From: Candidatus Rokuibacteriota bacterium
GTDB taxonomy: Bacteria > Methylomirabilota > Methylomirabilia > Rokubacteriales > CSP1-6
Assembly (NCBI GenBank): GCA_016201575.1
Contig: JACQCN010000031.1
Span: 1-12,561 of the forward strand
DNA length: 12,561 bases
Direction of reading: 5' to 3'
Below the pieces are notes generated by a model. That model made no database searches. It saw only the letters and a program-made list of their open reading frames with translations, and was not told the origin of the DNA. Positions 1 to 6,323 of this stretch are shown here, one piece after another. How positions within the stretch are numbered: position 1 is the first letter of the stretch; each line of letters starts with the position of its first letter. The position numbers and the translations under genes are program-made.

Positions 1-2
1 GT

Positions 3-470
3 AGTCGGCAGCTCGAACGGCGGGTTCAGGTCGGGTCCTGGGACCTGGAGCGCCGCGAGTTCTGGCGGCGCCTGGCGGCGAAGAGACACGGCGGGAGCGT
101 CGCGCGCGGCGCCGCGCTCTCCCGGGGTATTCGGGCCGCGGCCGCCGTTCCCGGTGGCGAGACCGTCGTGTCAGTGTTCATGGGTCGGACCTCCGACGGG
201 ACCCGACAGCCGCGCGGAATCCGGCTCGCCCGCGGCGGCCGCGACTACGTGTTGCGTGCCCGGAAGGGATACCGGGCGGTCGTCTGGCAGAACGGCCCAC
301 TGGCCGTGGGAGTGGTCGCGCGGCTCGGCTACCGTCAGCTCCTCGACTGTGCCGACCGCCTCCGCGGTAGCCTCGAGGCGTCGAGGAGCGCCGGGCGGGT
401 CGCCGGCATGGCGAGCGGGAGGAGCCCGGGCTCCGCCGCTGGCGCCCGGGGGCCCGGCGGTGGGTGTTGA
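3..470 (+). pseudogene. Anti-sigma-factor-like C-terminal fragment, 5' end outside the window
   Basis: This frame is open from the window edge to TGA 468-470. Codons from about 155 to 395 encode a stretch with the feel of the C-terminal periplasmic part of membrane anti-sigma factors: VVSVFMGRT, then a basic turn, then GYRAVVWQNGPLAVGVVARL and a LLDCADRLR helix. Such proteins normally hold an ECF sigma factor at the membrane, and two ECF sigma genes lie downstream, which fits. The last ~25 residues are Gly/Ala/Pro/Arg-rich and look like non-homologous run-on, and the first ~45 residues show no family signal. No transmembrane helix is visible in this part. I recognise the pattern only loosely; it could be an intact gene end or a decayed remnant like its neighbour. 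Confidence 0.35.
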
Positions 471-498
471 TCAACTCGCTGATCACAGGACGACGAGG

Positions 499-753
499 AT
501 GGCGAGGTTGATCGAGCTCGAGCGACAGGGACAGAGCGTCTGGGACGACGATCGCCGGCGCGGCCTCATGGCCTCGGGAGCGCTCGCGCGGCTGGTCGCC
601 GACGGCGTCTGCGGCGTCACCTCGAACCCGACACGGGCCTTCGCCGATGCGCCCGCGTCGCTTCTCGCGTCGATCACCACGAAGCCCGAGAAGGGGGCGC
701 CCCGGAGCGCGGGACCCCGACCGGTCGGCGCCCGGCGAGGATCGTGGTGGTGA
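499..753 (+). pseudogene. tal: Transaldolase N-terminal fragment
   Basis: From ATG 499 the frame encodes a close match to the start of bacterial transaldolases. It has [15 protein letters not shown] (family: L..L...GQS.W.D), [15 protein letters not shown] (family: R..L..G.L..L), then [10 protein letters not shown], the strongly conserved GVTSNPT of the first strand of the barrel. Homology stops directly after NPT, where the family continues with IFEKAI. The remaining ~40 residues are unrelated Arg/Pro/Gly-rich sequence ending at TGA 751-753. Catalytic Lys and the rest of the TIM barrel are absent, so no activity in the pentose phosphate pathway is possible. An intact family member is at least ~320 residues. 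This is a remnant of a gene truncated by rearrangement, in a stretch where no gene looks whole. Confidence 0.6.
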
Positions 754-781
754 CCGCGCGGCGGGAAGAGCCCGTCCCGCC

Positions 782-810
782 TTGATCAGACCCGCCGCCT
801 GTCCTAGTGT
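782..810 (+). promoter_or_regulatory. Sigma-70-like promoter of the PAS-GAF-sigma54 activator
   Basis: A TTGATC -35 (782-787) and TAGTGT -10 (805-810) are separated by exactly 17 bp. A start site near 817 would give a ~16-nt leader before the ATG at 833. The -10 is imperfect (T and T at the key ends, A second), so this is a plausible rather than certain call in GC-rich DNA. Confidence 0.4.
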
Positions 811-832
811 GGATCGAGATGAGAGGCGGCGG

Positions 833-2609
833 ATGACGGAGCGAGAAGACGACGGGCGAGGCGCCGCAGAGGCTGCGCGGGCCGCCGACACGCGGTTCCG
901 CGCGGTCTTCGAGCACTCCAACGACGCGATCTTCCTCGTGGATTCCGAGGCGGGCGCGATCGTCGATGTGAACCCGAAGGCCTGCCGGATGCTCGGCTAC
1001 GAGCGGGACGAGCTCCTGGCCCTCCCCATCAGCGCGGTGCATCCGGAGGAGATGCCGGAGTTTCTCGCCTTCGCGCGCTCCGTGCTCGAGACCGGGAGCG
1101 GCTGGACGAACGAGCTCACCTGCCTCACGCGGACCGGCCAGCGGCTGCCGGCCGAGATCTCGGCCTCGGTCGTCGAGATGGCCGGCCGGGCCTGCGTCGT
1201 GGCGATGGCCCGCGATATCTCGGATCGGAAGCGCGCGGAGGCGGAGCTTCGGCGCTACTCGGAGACGCTCGCGGAGCTCGTCGAGGAGCGCACGGCCGAG
1301 CTCCACCGATCGGAGCAGCGGCAGCGCGCGCTGCTCGAGATCAGCAACTCAATCGTGGCCAACCTGGATCGCCCGGGCCTGTTCGAGGCCATCGCCACGG
1401 CGCTCGGGCGGGTCCTGCCGTTCGAGCGCGCGAGCGTCACGCTGTACGATCCCGCGCGCGACGTCCTGACCGTCTACGCGCTGGCCGGGCCGTCGCCGAA
1501 CCGGGCCTTCCCGGTCGGCACGGAGATCCCACGACGGGGGAGCCATCTCGAGACGGTCGTGGGCGAACAACGAACCGTGCTCTGCCGGGACCTGGGGGCC
1601 GAGCCCCACCGCCCCTCGGCAGATCCGCTGCTCCGAGCAGGGATCCGGTCGTACGTCGCGGCCCCTGTGATGACGAAAGGGAAGGTCCTGGGGACCCTCA
1701 ACGTGGGCAGCGAGACGCCGCGGCGGTACGGGGAGGAGGACGCGCGCTTCGTCGAGGAGATCGCCACGCAGGTGGCTCCGGCCGTCGACAACATGCTGGC
1801 GTACGAGGAGATCGCGCGACTGAAAGCGCGCCTGGAGCAGGAGAACGTCTACCTGCAGGAGGAGATCAAGACCGAGCACAACTTCGAGGAGCTGGTCGGG
1901 CAGAGCCCGGCCCTCCGGCGTGCGCTGAAAGCGGTGGAGACGGTCGCCCCCACCGACGCGCCCGTGCTGATCCTCGGGGAGACCGGCACGGGCAAGGAGT
2001 TCGTCGCGCGGGCGCTGCACGACCTGAGCGCGCGCCAGGCGAAGCCGCTGGTGAAGGTGAACTGCGCGGCGCTCCCCGCCGGGCTCTTCGAGAGCGAGAT
2101 CTTCGGGCATGAGAAGGGTGCCTTCACGGGGGCCCTCGCCCGGAAGATCGGGCGCTTCGAGCTGGCCGACGGCGGGACGCTTTTCCTCGACGAGGTCGGG
2201 GAGCTGCCGCTCGAGCTGCAGGCGAAACTGCTCCGGGCCCTCCAGGAGGGGGAGTTCGAGCGGGTGGGCGGTGCGACGGTCAAGGTCGACGTCCTGGTGA
2301 TCGCGGCGACCAACCGAAACCTGGAGACGGCCATGCAGGAGGGTCGCTTCCGCCCCGACCTCTTCTACCGCCTGCACGTCTTTCCGATCCCGATCCCGCC
2401 ACTCCGCGAGCGGCCCGAGGACGTGCCGTTGCTCGTACTTCGTGGCCAAGTGCTCCCGGAGGCTGGGGAAGACCATCGAGACAGTTCCCCAGCGGGCGCT
2501 GGACACCCTCCTGGCCTACCCCTGGCCGGGCAACGTCCGGGAGCTCGAGAACGTGATCGAGCGGGCGGTGATCGTCAGCGCGGGACCGCGGCTCGAGCTG
2601 GGGGACTGA
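833..2609 (+). pseudogene. PAS-GAF-AAA+ sigma-54-dependent activator, frameshifted and lacking its DNA-binding domain
   Basis: The start is ATG 833, with GAGAGG at 821-826 as ribosome binding site; an upstream extension of the frame has no family sequence. Order: a PAS sensor (about residues 24-130, [23 protein letters not shown]), a coiled coil (about 130-165), a GAF domain (about 170-320), a second coil, and a sigma-54 AAA+ domain with Walker A GETGTGKE (382-389), GAFTGA loop for sigma-54 contact (429-434) and Walker B LFLDEV. It should convert closed sigma-54 promoter complexes by ATP hydrolysis. At about 2435 the frame shifts by +1: after VPLL the family sequence ([15 protein letters not shown], then [21 protein letters not shown]) continues in the next frame to TGA 2607-2609. 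It ends at LELGD, so the C-terminal Fis-type helix-turn-helix is missing. A sequencing error could explain the shift but not the missing domain. Confidence 0.8.
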
Positions 2610-2633
2610 CCTCCTGAGGGGCGGGGGCGATCG

Positions 2634-3416
2634 ATGAAGCGAGCCGACGTGGACTTGCTCATCGCGGGCCTCGGCAGGGCCAGGTCCTCGGCGGCGCCCG
2701 GACCCCTGACGCCGGCGGTCGAGCGTGAGTTCGAGGTCGTTGCGCTGGTCCACCGGGCCCGCCTCCATCGCACGGCGCTGGGCCTGTGCAGGAACCCGAC
2801 GGAGGCCGAGGCCCAGGTGCAGGAGACGTACCTGCGCGCGTTCCGGCGCTTCGACAGCTTCGTTCCTGGCACGAACTGCCTGGCCTGGCTGCACACCATC
2901 CTGCGCAATGTCTTCATCAACCGCGTCGTTCGCGGGGGGCGGGAGGTTCCGGCGGGGGACGCGTGCGCGGTCGAGTGCGGGGTCGCATCGCGCGCGCTTG
3001 CAGCGCCGACAGCCACGCCCGAGGAGGAGTTCTTCCGCCGGGTCCTCGACGACCGGGAACTGGCTCGCGCGCTCGACGCGCTCCCGCCGTCGTTCCGGGC
3101 GGTGGTGCTCCTGGCGGACGTCGAGGGGCGCTCGTACCGGGAGATTGCGGAGCTGTGCGAGGTCCCCGTCGGGACGGTGATGTCGCGGCTGTTCAGAGCC
3201 CGCCGGCGGCTGCGACGGGCGTTCCGAGGCCGCGCGGAGGCCTCGAACGGCCGCGCGCGAGAGATGCCCCGCCCGCGCGCGATCCTGTCGCATCCGGTCG
3301 CCCCGATGGCAGGCCGGTCGGACGTCAACGGATGCCGTCCGTCTCCCGGCGACCTGGCGACGAGAAACTGGCGTACGTGTCCCGTGGTTGCAGAGGTCGC
3401 AGGACGGAGGGCGTGA
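2634..3416 (+). CDS. ECF-family RNA polymerase sigma factor
   Basis: This 260-residue protein directs RNA polymerase to alternative promoters. Region 2 spans about residues 28-100 (ALGLCRNPTEAEAQVQETYL, core-binding and -10 recognition, then RAFRRFDSFVPGTNCLAWL and the ILRNVFINR helix). Region 4 spans about 142-198 (LDALPPSFRAVVLLADVEG, SYREIAELCEVPVGTVMSRL, RARRRLRRAF), the -35-binding helix-turn-helix. About 60 residues follow region 4 without recognisable family sequence (one Cys in GCRPS, one in RTCPV); most ECF factors stop soon after region 4, so this is a real tail or read-through into former intergenic DNA. It begins 24 nt after the broken activator, and GAGGGG at 2616-2621 is a weak, rather distant ribosome site. 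Its stop overlaps the next gene's GTG. The anti-sigma-like fragment at the left edge may have belonged to it. Confidence 0.85.
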   Translation: MKRADVDLLIAGLGRARSSAAPGPLTPAVEREFEVVALVHRARLHRTALGLCRNPTEAEAQVQETYLRAFRRFDSFVPGTNCLAWLHTILRNVFINRVVRGGREVPAGDACAVECGVASRALAAPTATPEEEFFRRVLDDRELARALDALPPSFRAVVLLADVEGRSYREIAELCEVPVGTVMSRLFRARRRLRRAFRGRAEASNGRAREMPRPRAILSHPVAPMAGRSDVNGCRPSPGDLATRNWRTCPVVAEVAGRRA

Positions 3417-3649
3417 CGGTGCGGGACGACGACCGAGGACTGGTGGAGGGGCTGCGGCGCCGGGAGGCGAGCGCCGTCGAGGCGCTCGTCGACCGCTACG
3501 CCGGATGGATCTACCGGGTCGCCGCGCGCGTGCTCGGAGACCGGCGGGACGCGGAAGAGGTCGCCCAGGACGTCCTGGCTGTCGATTGCCTGGGTGGCTT
3601 GCCCGGGGTATCGTACAGGCCTTGGTGTGAGGTCTCCGGGGCGTCCTAA
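3413..3649 (+). pseudogene. Second ECF sigma factor, truncated after region 2
   Basis: GTG 3413 overlaps the TGA of the preceding sigma gene (GTGA), the usual sign of translational coupling. The first ~56 residues are typical ECF region 2: LVEGLRRREASAVEALVDRY, then AGWIYRVAARVLGDRRDAEE and VAQDVL (family usually VAQDVFLRVW). At about 3577 the match ends and the frame runs ~20 unrelated residues to TAA 3647-3649. Region 4, needed for -35 recognition, is absent, so it cannot act as a normal sigma factor. The break point coincides with the promoter-like element of the next gene, suggesting that a rearrangement brought the MetE-like gene and its promoter here. A short competing or regulatory peptide cannot be excluded but nothing supports it. 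Confidence 0.7.
3586..3614 (+). promoter_or_regulatory. Sigma-70-like promoter of the MetE-like gene
   Basis: TTGCCT (3586-3591) and TATCGT (3609-3614) are separated by 17 bp. They lie in the non-homologous tail of the truncated sigma gene and point at the MetE-like gene. A start near 3621 would place the inverted repeat 3626-3660 at the very 5' end of the message. Confidence 0.4.
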
Positions 3650-3660
3650 CTGACCTCACA
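3626..3660 (+). promoter_or_regulatory. 9-bp inverted repeat in the leader of the MetE-like gene
   Basis: Perfect arms TGTGAGGTC (3626-3634) and GACCTCACA (3652-3660) flank a 17-nt spacer. The right arm ends directly before AGGAGG (3661-3666), the Shine-Dalgarno for ATG 3675. As RNA the hairpin would sit against the ribosome site and could gate translation; as DNA it could be an operator just downstream of the predicted promoter. No T-run follows, so it is not a simple terminator. I do not recognise it as a known methionine riboswitch. Confidence 0.5.
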
Positions 3661-3674
3661 AGGAGGTGGCGCCG

Positions 3675-4739
3675 ATGCCGATCCCCACTGAGCCCATTGG
3701 CAGCATTCCCAGGCCTCCAGACCTCATCGAAGCGATTCAGGAGTTCAGTGCGGGCCGGCTCTCGCTCGCGAAGCTCGATGCACTGCGCGAGTGGGCGATC
3801 CGCGACACGATCCGGCGCTTCGAGGCGACTGGCTCACCGGTCATCACCGACGGAGAACAGGCCAAACCGAGCTTCGCGACCTATCCGATCCACGGGCTCG
3901 AGAACCTGGCCACCGACGGCGTGGTGATCCGCTTCGCCGACGGCCACGTACGGCAGCTCCCCCGCCTCGCGGGCGGTCCCTTCCGGTACCAGACCTACGC
4001 CGACACGTACCTGGAAACGGCGAAGCGACACACGCACTTGCCCGTAAAACAGGCGGTGATCTCGGCGTCGGCCCTGAGCCTCCTGTACCCGGCGGACGGA
4101 ATCAGCGGCTACTCGAGGGAGGCATTCCTCGTGGATCTCGTCCGCGAGGCCGAGACGGACATCCGGCGGTCTCTTCGGAGCGGCGCCTACAACGTCCAGA
4201 TCGACTTCACCGAGGGCAGGCTCGCTGTCAAGCTGGACGCAACGAAGCAACTGCTGACGCAGTTCATCGATCTCAACAACCAGGTCCTCGAGCGGTTCAC
4301 GCCAGAGGAGCGGACGCGGATCGGCGTGCACACCTGCCCGGGCGGCGACCGGGACTCGACGCACAGCGCGGACGTGGACTACGCGGAGCTGCTGCCGGGC
4401 CTGTTCCGGCTGAACGTGGGGAACTTCTACATCCAGCTGGCGAGCGAACCCGATCGGCGGCGGGTTCTCGAGATCATCAGGGAGTGCGCGCGCCCCGGCC
4501 AGCGGATCTTCGTCGGCGTTGTCGATCCGATCAACCCGAGGGTCGAGACTCCCGAGGAAGTACGGGACCGGATCCTGGAAGCGGCCGAGTACATCCCTCG
4601 GGACCTGCTCGGCTGCACAGACGACTGTGGGTTCTCGCCGTTCGGCGACGACACCTCGACCTCGCGGGAGACCGCCTTCGAGAAGATCCGCGCCCGGGTT
4701 CTCGGGAGGGAACTCGCCTCACGTGCCCTGCGGATCTGA
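3675..4739 (+). CDS. MetE-like cobalamin-independent methionine synthase family protein (short, C-terminal-domain type)
   Basis: This 354-residue protein matches the catalytic barrel of cobalamin-independent methionine synthase but lacks the N-terminal half of full MetE (~750 residues). It begins with the typical PTEPIGSIPRP and has ITDGEQ near residue 57. Probable zinc ligands that activate a thiol substrate are H219 and C221 (GVHTCPGG), E258 (LASEPDRR) and C318 (DDCGFSP, equivalent to PDCGL in MetE). Such short proteins transfer methyl groups to homocysteine or other thiols; the methyl donor cannot be read from sequence, and several relatives use a corrinoid protein or have unknown substrates. 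ATG 3675 is chosen over GTG 3666 because AGGAGG at 3661-3666 is 8 nt away. It stands alone behind its own promoter-like element and leader hairpin, with no metabolic partner alongside. Confidence 0.82.
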   Translation: MPIPTEPIGSIPRPPDLIEAIQEFSAGRLSLAKLDALREWAIRDTIRRFEATGSPVITDGEQAKPSFATYPIHGLENLATDGVVIRFADGHVRQLPRLAGGPFRYQTYADTYLETAKRHTHLPVKQAVISASALSLLYPADGISGYSREAFLVDLVREAETDIRRSLRSGAYNVQIDFTEGRLAVKLDATKQLLTQFIDLNNQVLERFTPEERTRIGVHTCPGGDRDSTHSADVDYAELLPGLFRLNVGNFYIQLASEPDRRRVLEIIRECARPGQRIFVGVVDPINPRVETPEEVRDRILEAAEYIPRDLLGCTDDCGFSPFGDDTSTSRETAFEKIRARVLGRELASRALRI

Positions 4740-4782
4740 CCAGGGGGCGAACCCTCTATTCACCGAGCGAGCTCGCCACTGA

Positions 4783-4995
4783 CACCACGGTCCCCCGGTG
4801 GCGATCGTGCCGCCGCCGGTCGTCATCCAGCCGGGAGTCGTCAGGTCCCACGCGGGTTTCCCGTCCGGCGTGGTCGAATCACGGCCCGTCTGGGTGCCTG
4901 GCTTCTGGACGTGGGACGGGTTCGAGTGGGTCTGGGTGCCCGCACACTGGGTGATTCCTCGCCACCAGTTGCTCTTGAGGAATCCGTGTGACTGA
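4783..4995 (+). pseudogene. Remnant of a YXWGXW-repeat-type secreted protein
   Basis: The frame after the stop at 4780-4782 reads a Pro/Val-rich segment (PPVAIVPPPVVIQPGVV), then VWVPGFWTWDGFEWVWVPAH, then W, ending at TGA 4993-4995. The W-V-P-G-x-W ... W-V-W-V-P-x-H-W pattern is characteristic of small secreted proteins with YXWGXW repeats, whose role is poorly known. There is no signal peptide and only one full repeat pair; GTG 4798 is the first usable start and has no good ribosome site. I take it as the C-terminal scrap of a decayed gene, though a short expressed peptide is possible. Confidence 0.4.
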
Positions 4996-5142
4996 GCGGG
5001 CTGATCGACCGTTTCGCCCGTCTCGCCGGTCGAGAACGGGAGCCGTCGGCCGACCGGGTCCGCGGAGCGGACCACATCCCCGCGGAGCCAAAAGCGAGGC
5101 CGAGCCCCCCGACTCGGCCAGTCGTGCGGCCGCCCCGGGCGC

Positions 5143-5158
5143 CCTTGGCGCGCCAAGG
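5143..5158. repeat. 16-bp perfect palindrome
   Basis: CCTTGGCGCGCCAAGG reads identically on both strands. Flanking GCGC on the left (5139-5142) and CGC on the right allow a longer stem of about 10 pairs if one C is bulged. No T-run follows. It could be a binding site for a dimeric regulator or a transcript-end hairpin; its position, ~400 nt past the MetE-like stop and ~450 nt before the operon, decides neither. Confidence 0.55.
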
Positions 5159-5591
5159 CGCGGGAAGAGATCGCCTCCCGATCGTGTTTCATGTCATGCC
5201 CAAAGGCTGGCGCTCCCAGAGGAGGCCGGGGGCCAACGCACGGCTGGGGGCGTGTGGAGGAGCGGCGAACGAATCATGGTCGCCGACTTGCGGACAGCGT
5301 TGCAGCGGCTGAGCGACCTTCCGGACGCTGTCGGGCAGGATCACGACCTCTCTCGCCATCGGCTTCCTCCACGCGCCCTGGTCAGCCGGCCCCGAGCGTC
5401 TCGCCGCCCTCTGGCGCCGGCAACAGCTGCGGCTCGCATGACCGGGTCCTCCGTTATAACTGCCCGCTCCACTCAAGTATTCTCCAGACCGGGCCGCAAG
5501 AGTTGTGCCCCGGCGAGGCTGGGCCGCGGACCTTGCTGCGGCGGAGGCGCCCCCTGTCCCTCCCGGTGTTTGTTGTGATCAATACATCCGC

Positions 5592-5622
5592 TTGACCTTC
5601 CCCCAAAGGGAAGGTTTAGCCT
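5592..5622 (+). promoter_or_regulatory. MerR-family operator-promoter with 19-bp spacer (CueR-like half-sites)
   Basis: TTGACC (-35, 5592-5597) and TAGCCT (-10, 5617-5622) are separated by 19 bp, the overlong spacer that MerR-family activators correct by twisting DNA. Centred in it is a dyad with perfect 8-bp arms, ACCTTCCC (5595-5602) and GGGAAGGT (5608-5615), around CCAAA. From memory this closely resembles the CueR site at E. coli copA and differs from the mer and zntA dyads. Only seven bases separate the -10 from the ATG at 5630, so the transcript would start at or within a base or two of the start codon. This promoter serves the regulator and the whole downstream operon. Confidence 0.88.
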
Positions 5623-5629
5623 CGGCCCC

Positions 5630-6061
5630 ATGAGCGCGAAGGCTCCGAGCCCGACGGTGCTGAAGATTGGCCAGGCCGCCCGGCGCGCGGGCGTGGGGGC
5701 CAAAGCGATTCGGCTGTACGAGGCGAAAGGCGTCATCCCGCGGGCGGCGCGCGGGGAGAACGGCTATCGCCTGTACTCGCCCGAGACGGTGGACGTGCTT
5801 CGCTTCGTCAAGCAAGCCCAGGGGCTGGGCCTCTCGCTCGCAGAGATCAAGGAGATCGTGGCGATCCGGCAGGGTGGGCATCCGCCCTGCCGGCACGTCC
5901 ATCAGCTTCTGCAGCGCAAGGCGGCGGAGCTCGATCAAAAGCTCGACACCCTCCTCGTGATGCGCCGGTGGCTCCGCCGGAGCCTCGCCGCGTGGGGGCG
6001 GACGTCTCGCCAGACCGCCGCGGTGTGTCCGCATATCGAAGCCTCCGGGGCTCGCCGATGA
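5630..6061 (+). CDS. MerR-family metal-responsive transcriptional regulator
   Basis: This 143-residue protein has an N-terminal winged helix (residues 11-80: LKIGQAARRAGVGAKAIRLY, YEAKGVIP, GYRLYSPETVDVLRFVKQAQ, LGLSLAEIKEI) and a dimerisation helix (about 90-120). Two cysteines remain in the effector region: C87 (GGHPPCRHV) and C133 (AVCPHIE). They align with C82 and C126 of the mercury regulator MerR, but the middle ligand (C117 of MerR) is replaced, with AAWGR in that area. Two-thiolate coordination would suit Cu(I), Ag(I), Au(I) or Hg(II); the metal is inference. The ATG is at or beside the predicted transcription start, so translation may be leaderless. Its TGA overlaps the ATG of the next gene (ATGA), implying coupled expression and autoregulation of the operon. 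Confidence 0.92.
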   Translation: MSAKAPSPTVLKIGQAARRAGVGAKAIRLYEAKGVIPRAARGENGYRLYSPETVDVLRFVKQAQGLGLSLAEIKEIVAIRQGGHPPCRHVHQLLQRKAAELDQKLDTLLVMRRWLRRSLAAWGRTSRQTAAVCPHIEASGARR

Positions 6062-6321
6062 TCACGATCGAGCTGCTCTCGGCGCCGGGGTGAACCAGGT
6101 GCACGGCGGCCAAGGCCTTGGCCCGCCGACTGATCGAAGACGCGAAACGGGAGATGCCCGACCTCGAGCTGACGGAAGTGGACATCACGCAGCATCCCGC
6201 GGTGGCGGTCCGGTACGGGGTGACGTCGACCCCCGCGATCGTCATCAATGGCCGCCTGGAGTTTCTGGGGGTGCCACGGGGCGACGCGCTGCTGGATCGT
6301 CTGCGCGCGGTGAGGGCGTAG
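6058..6321 (+). CDS. Thioredoxin-like selenoprotein with UxxC active site
   Basis: From ATG 6058 (overlapping the MerR stop) the frame encodes MITIELLSAPG, then TGA at 6091-6093, then TRCTAAKALARRL and a full thioredoxin-like fold ending at TAG 6319-6321. Read as selenocysteine, the product has 87 residues with a U12-T-R-C15 redox motif after the first strand, exactly where relatives have CxxC. The cis-proline loop is T58-P59 in TSTPAIVING. Without the TGA only a C-terminal piece lacking the first strand and active site would be made. The size and motif match small glutaredoxin/thioredoxin-like 'redox-active disulfide' proteins. It has no signal peptide, so it should act in the cytoplasm, reducing a partner in metal handling, perhaps the adjacent ATPase or regulator (inference). 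Two nucleotides separate it from the ATPase start. Confidence 0.88.
6104..6128 (+). promoter_or_regulatory. Predicted bacterial SECIS element of the thioredoxin-like gene
   Basis: Starting 11 nt after the TGA, CGGCGG-CCAA pairs with TTGG-CCGCCG, with one bulged C among 6122-6124, closing a GGCC loop at 6114-6117. The loop begins 21 nt after the TGA and has G in its first two positions. Both fit the known bacterial SECIS pattern (apical loop 16-37 nt downstream with an early loop G) that binds SelB. Confidence 0.72.
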
Positions 6322-6323
6322 CC

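Larger units (their letters stand above)
4740..5591. other. ~850-bp stretch without a convincing intact gene
   Basis: Between the MetE-like stop and the MerR-type operator no frame on either strand gives a protein I recognise as whole. The longer open frames here are Arg/Pro/Ala-rich products of GC bias on overlapping frames. It holds a remnant of a YXWGXW-type protein (4783-4995) and a 16-bp palindrome (5143-5158). An AT-richer patch around 5453-5460 (TTATAAC) lacks a suitable -35. No clear intrinsic terminator for the MetE-like gene is visible. Confidence 0.6.

Noticed and set aside
2607..2609. TGA between the sigma-54 activator and the in-frame ECF sigma gene as another Sec codon
   Set aside because: The codon follows LELGD, where related activators tend to have Trp rather than a catalytic Cys, and no redox motif surrounds it. 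The sigma gene has its own ATG, so this is an ordinary stop.
2865..2882. Sigma-54 promoter-like TGGCACG followed by GC
   Set aside because: The GG-to-GC spacing is two bases too short for a -24/-12 promoter and it lies inside sigma-factor coding sequence.
2280..3659. Minus-strand open frame of 459 codons opposite the ECF sigma genes
   Set aside because: It has low-complexity Arg/Pro-rich composition and lies opposite recognisable sigma-factor regions 2 and 4.
5430..5460. TATAAC at 5455-5460 as an extra promoter for the metal operon
   Set aside because: No -35-like hexamer occurs 16-19 bp upstream, and the MerR-type promoter downstream explains the operon.
4988..5595. Overlapping open frames in the gap before the operon (e.g. 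4988-5578, 5191-5595, and 5189-5476 on minus)
   Set aside because: No domain, signal peptide or convincing ribosome site was found, and composition is that of random GC-rich frames. A short MVADLRTALQRLSDLPDAVG stretch at 5275 looks protein-like but is too short to call.
6090..6323. In-frame upstream extension of the ATPase to about 6090
   Set aside because: That frame overlaps the Sec-thioredoxin gene and shows no ATPase family sequence; ATG 6324 just precedes the first HMA strand.
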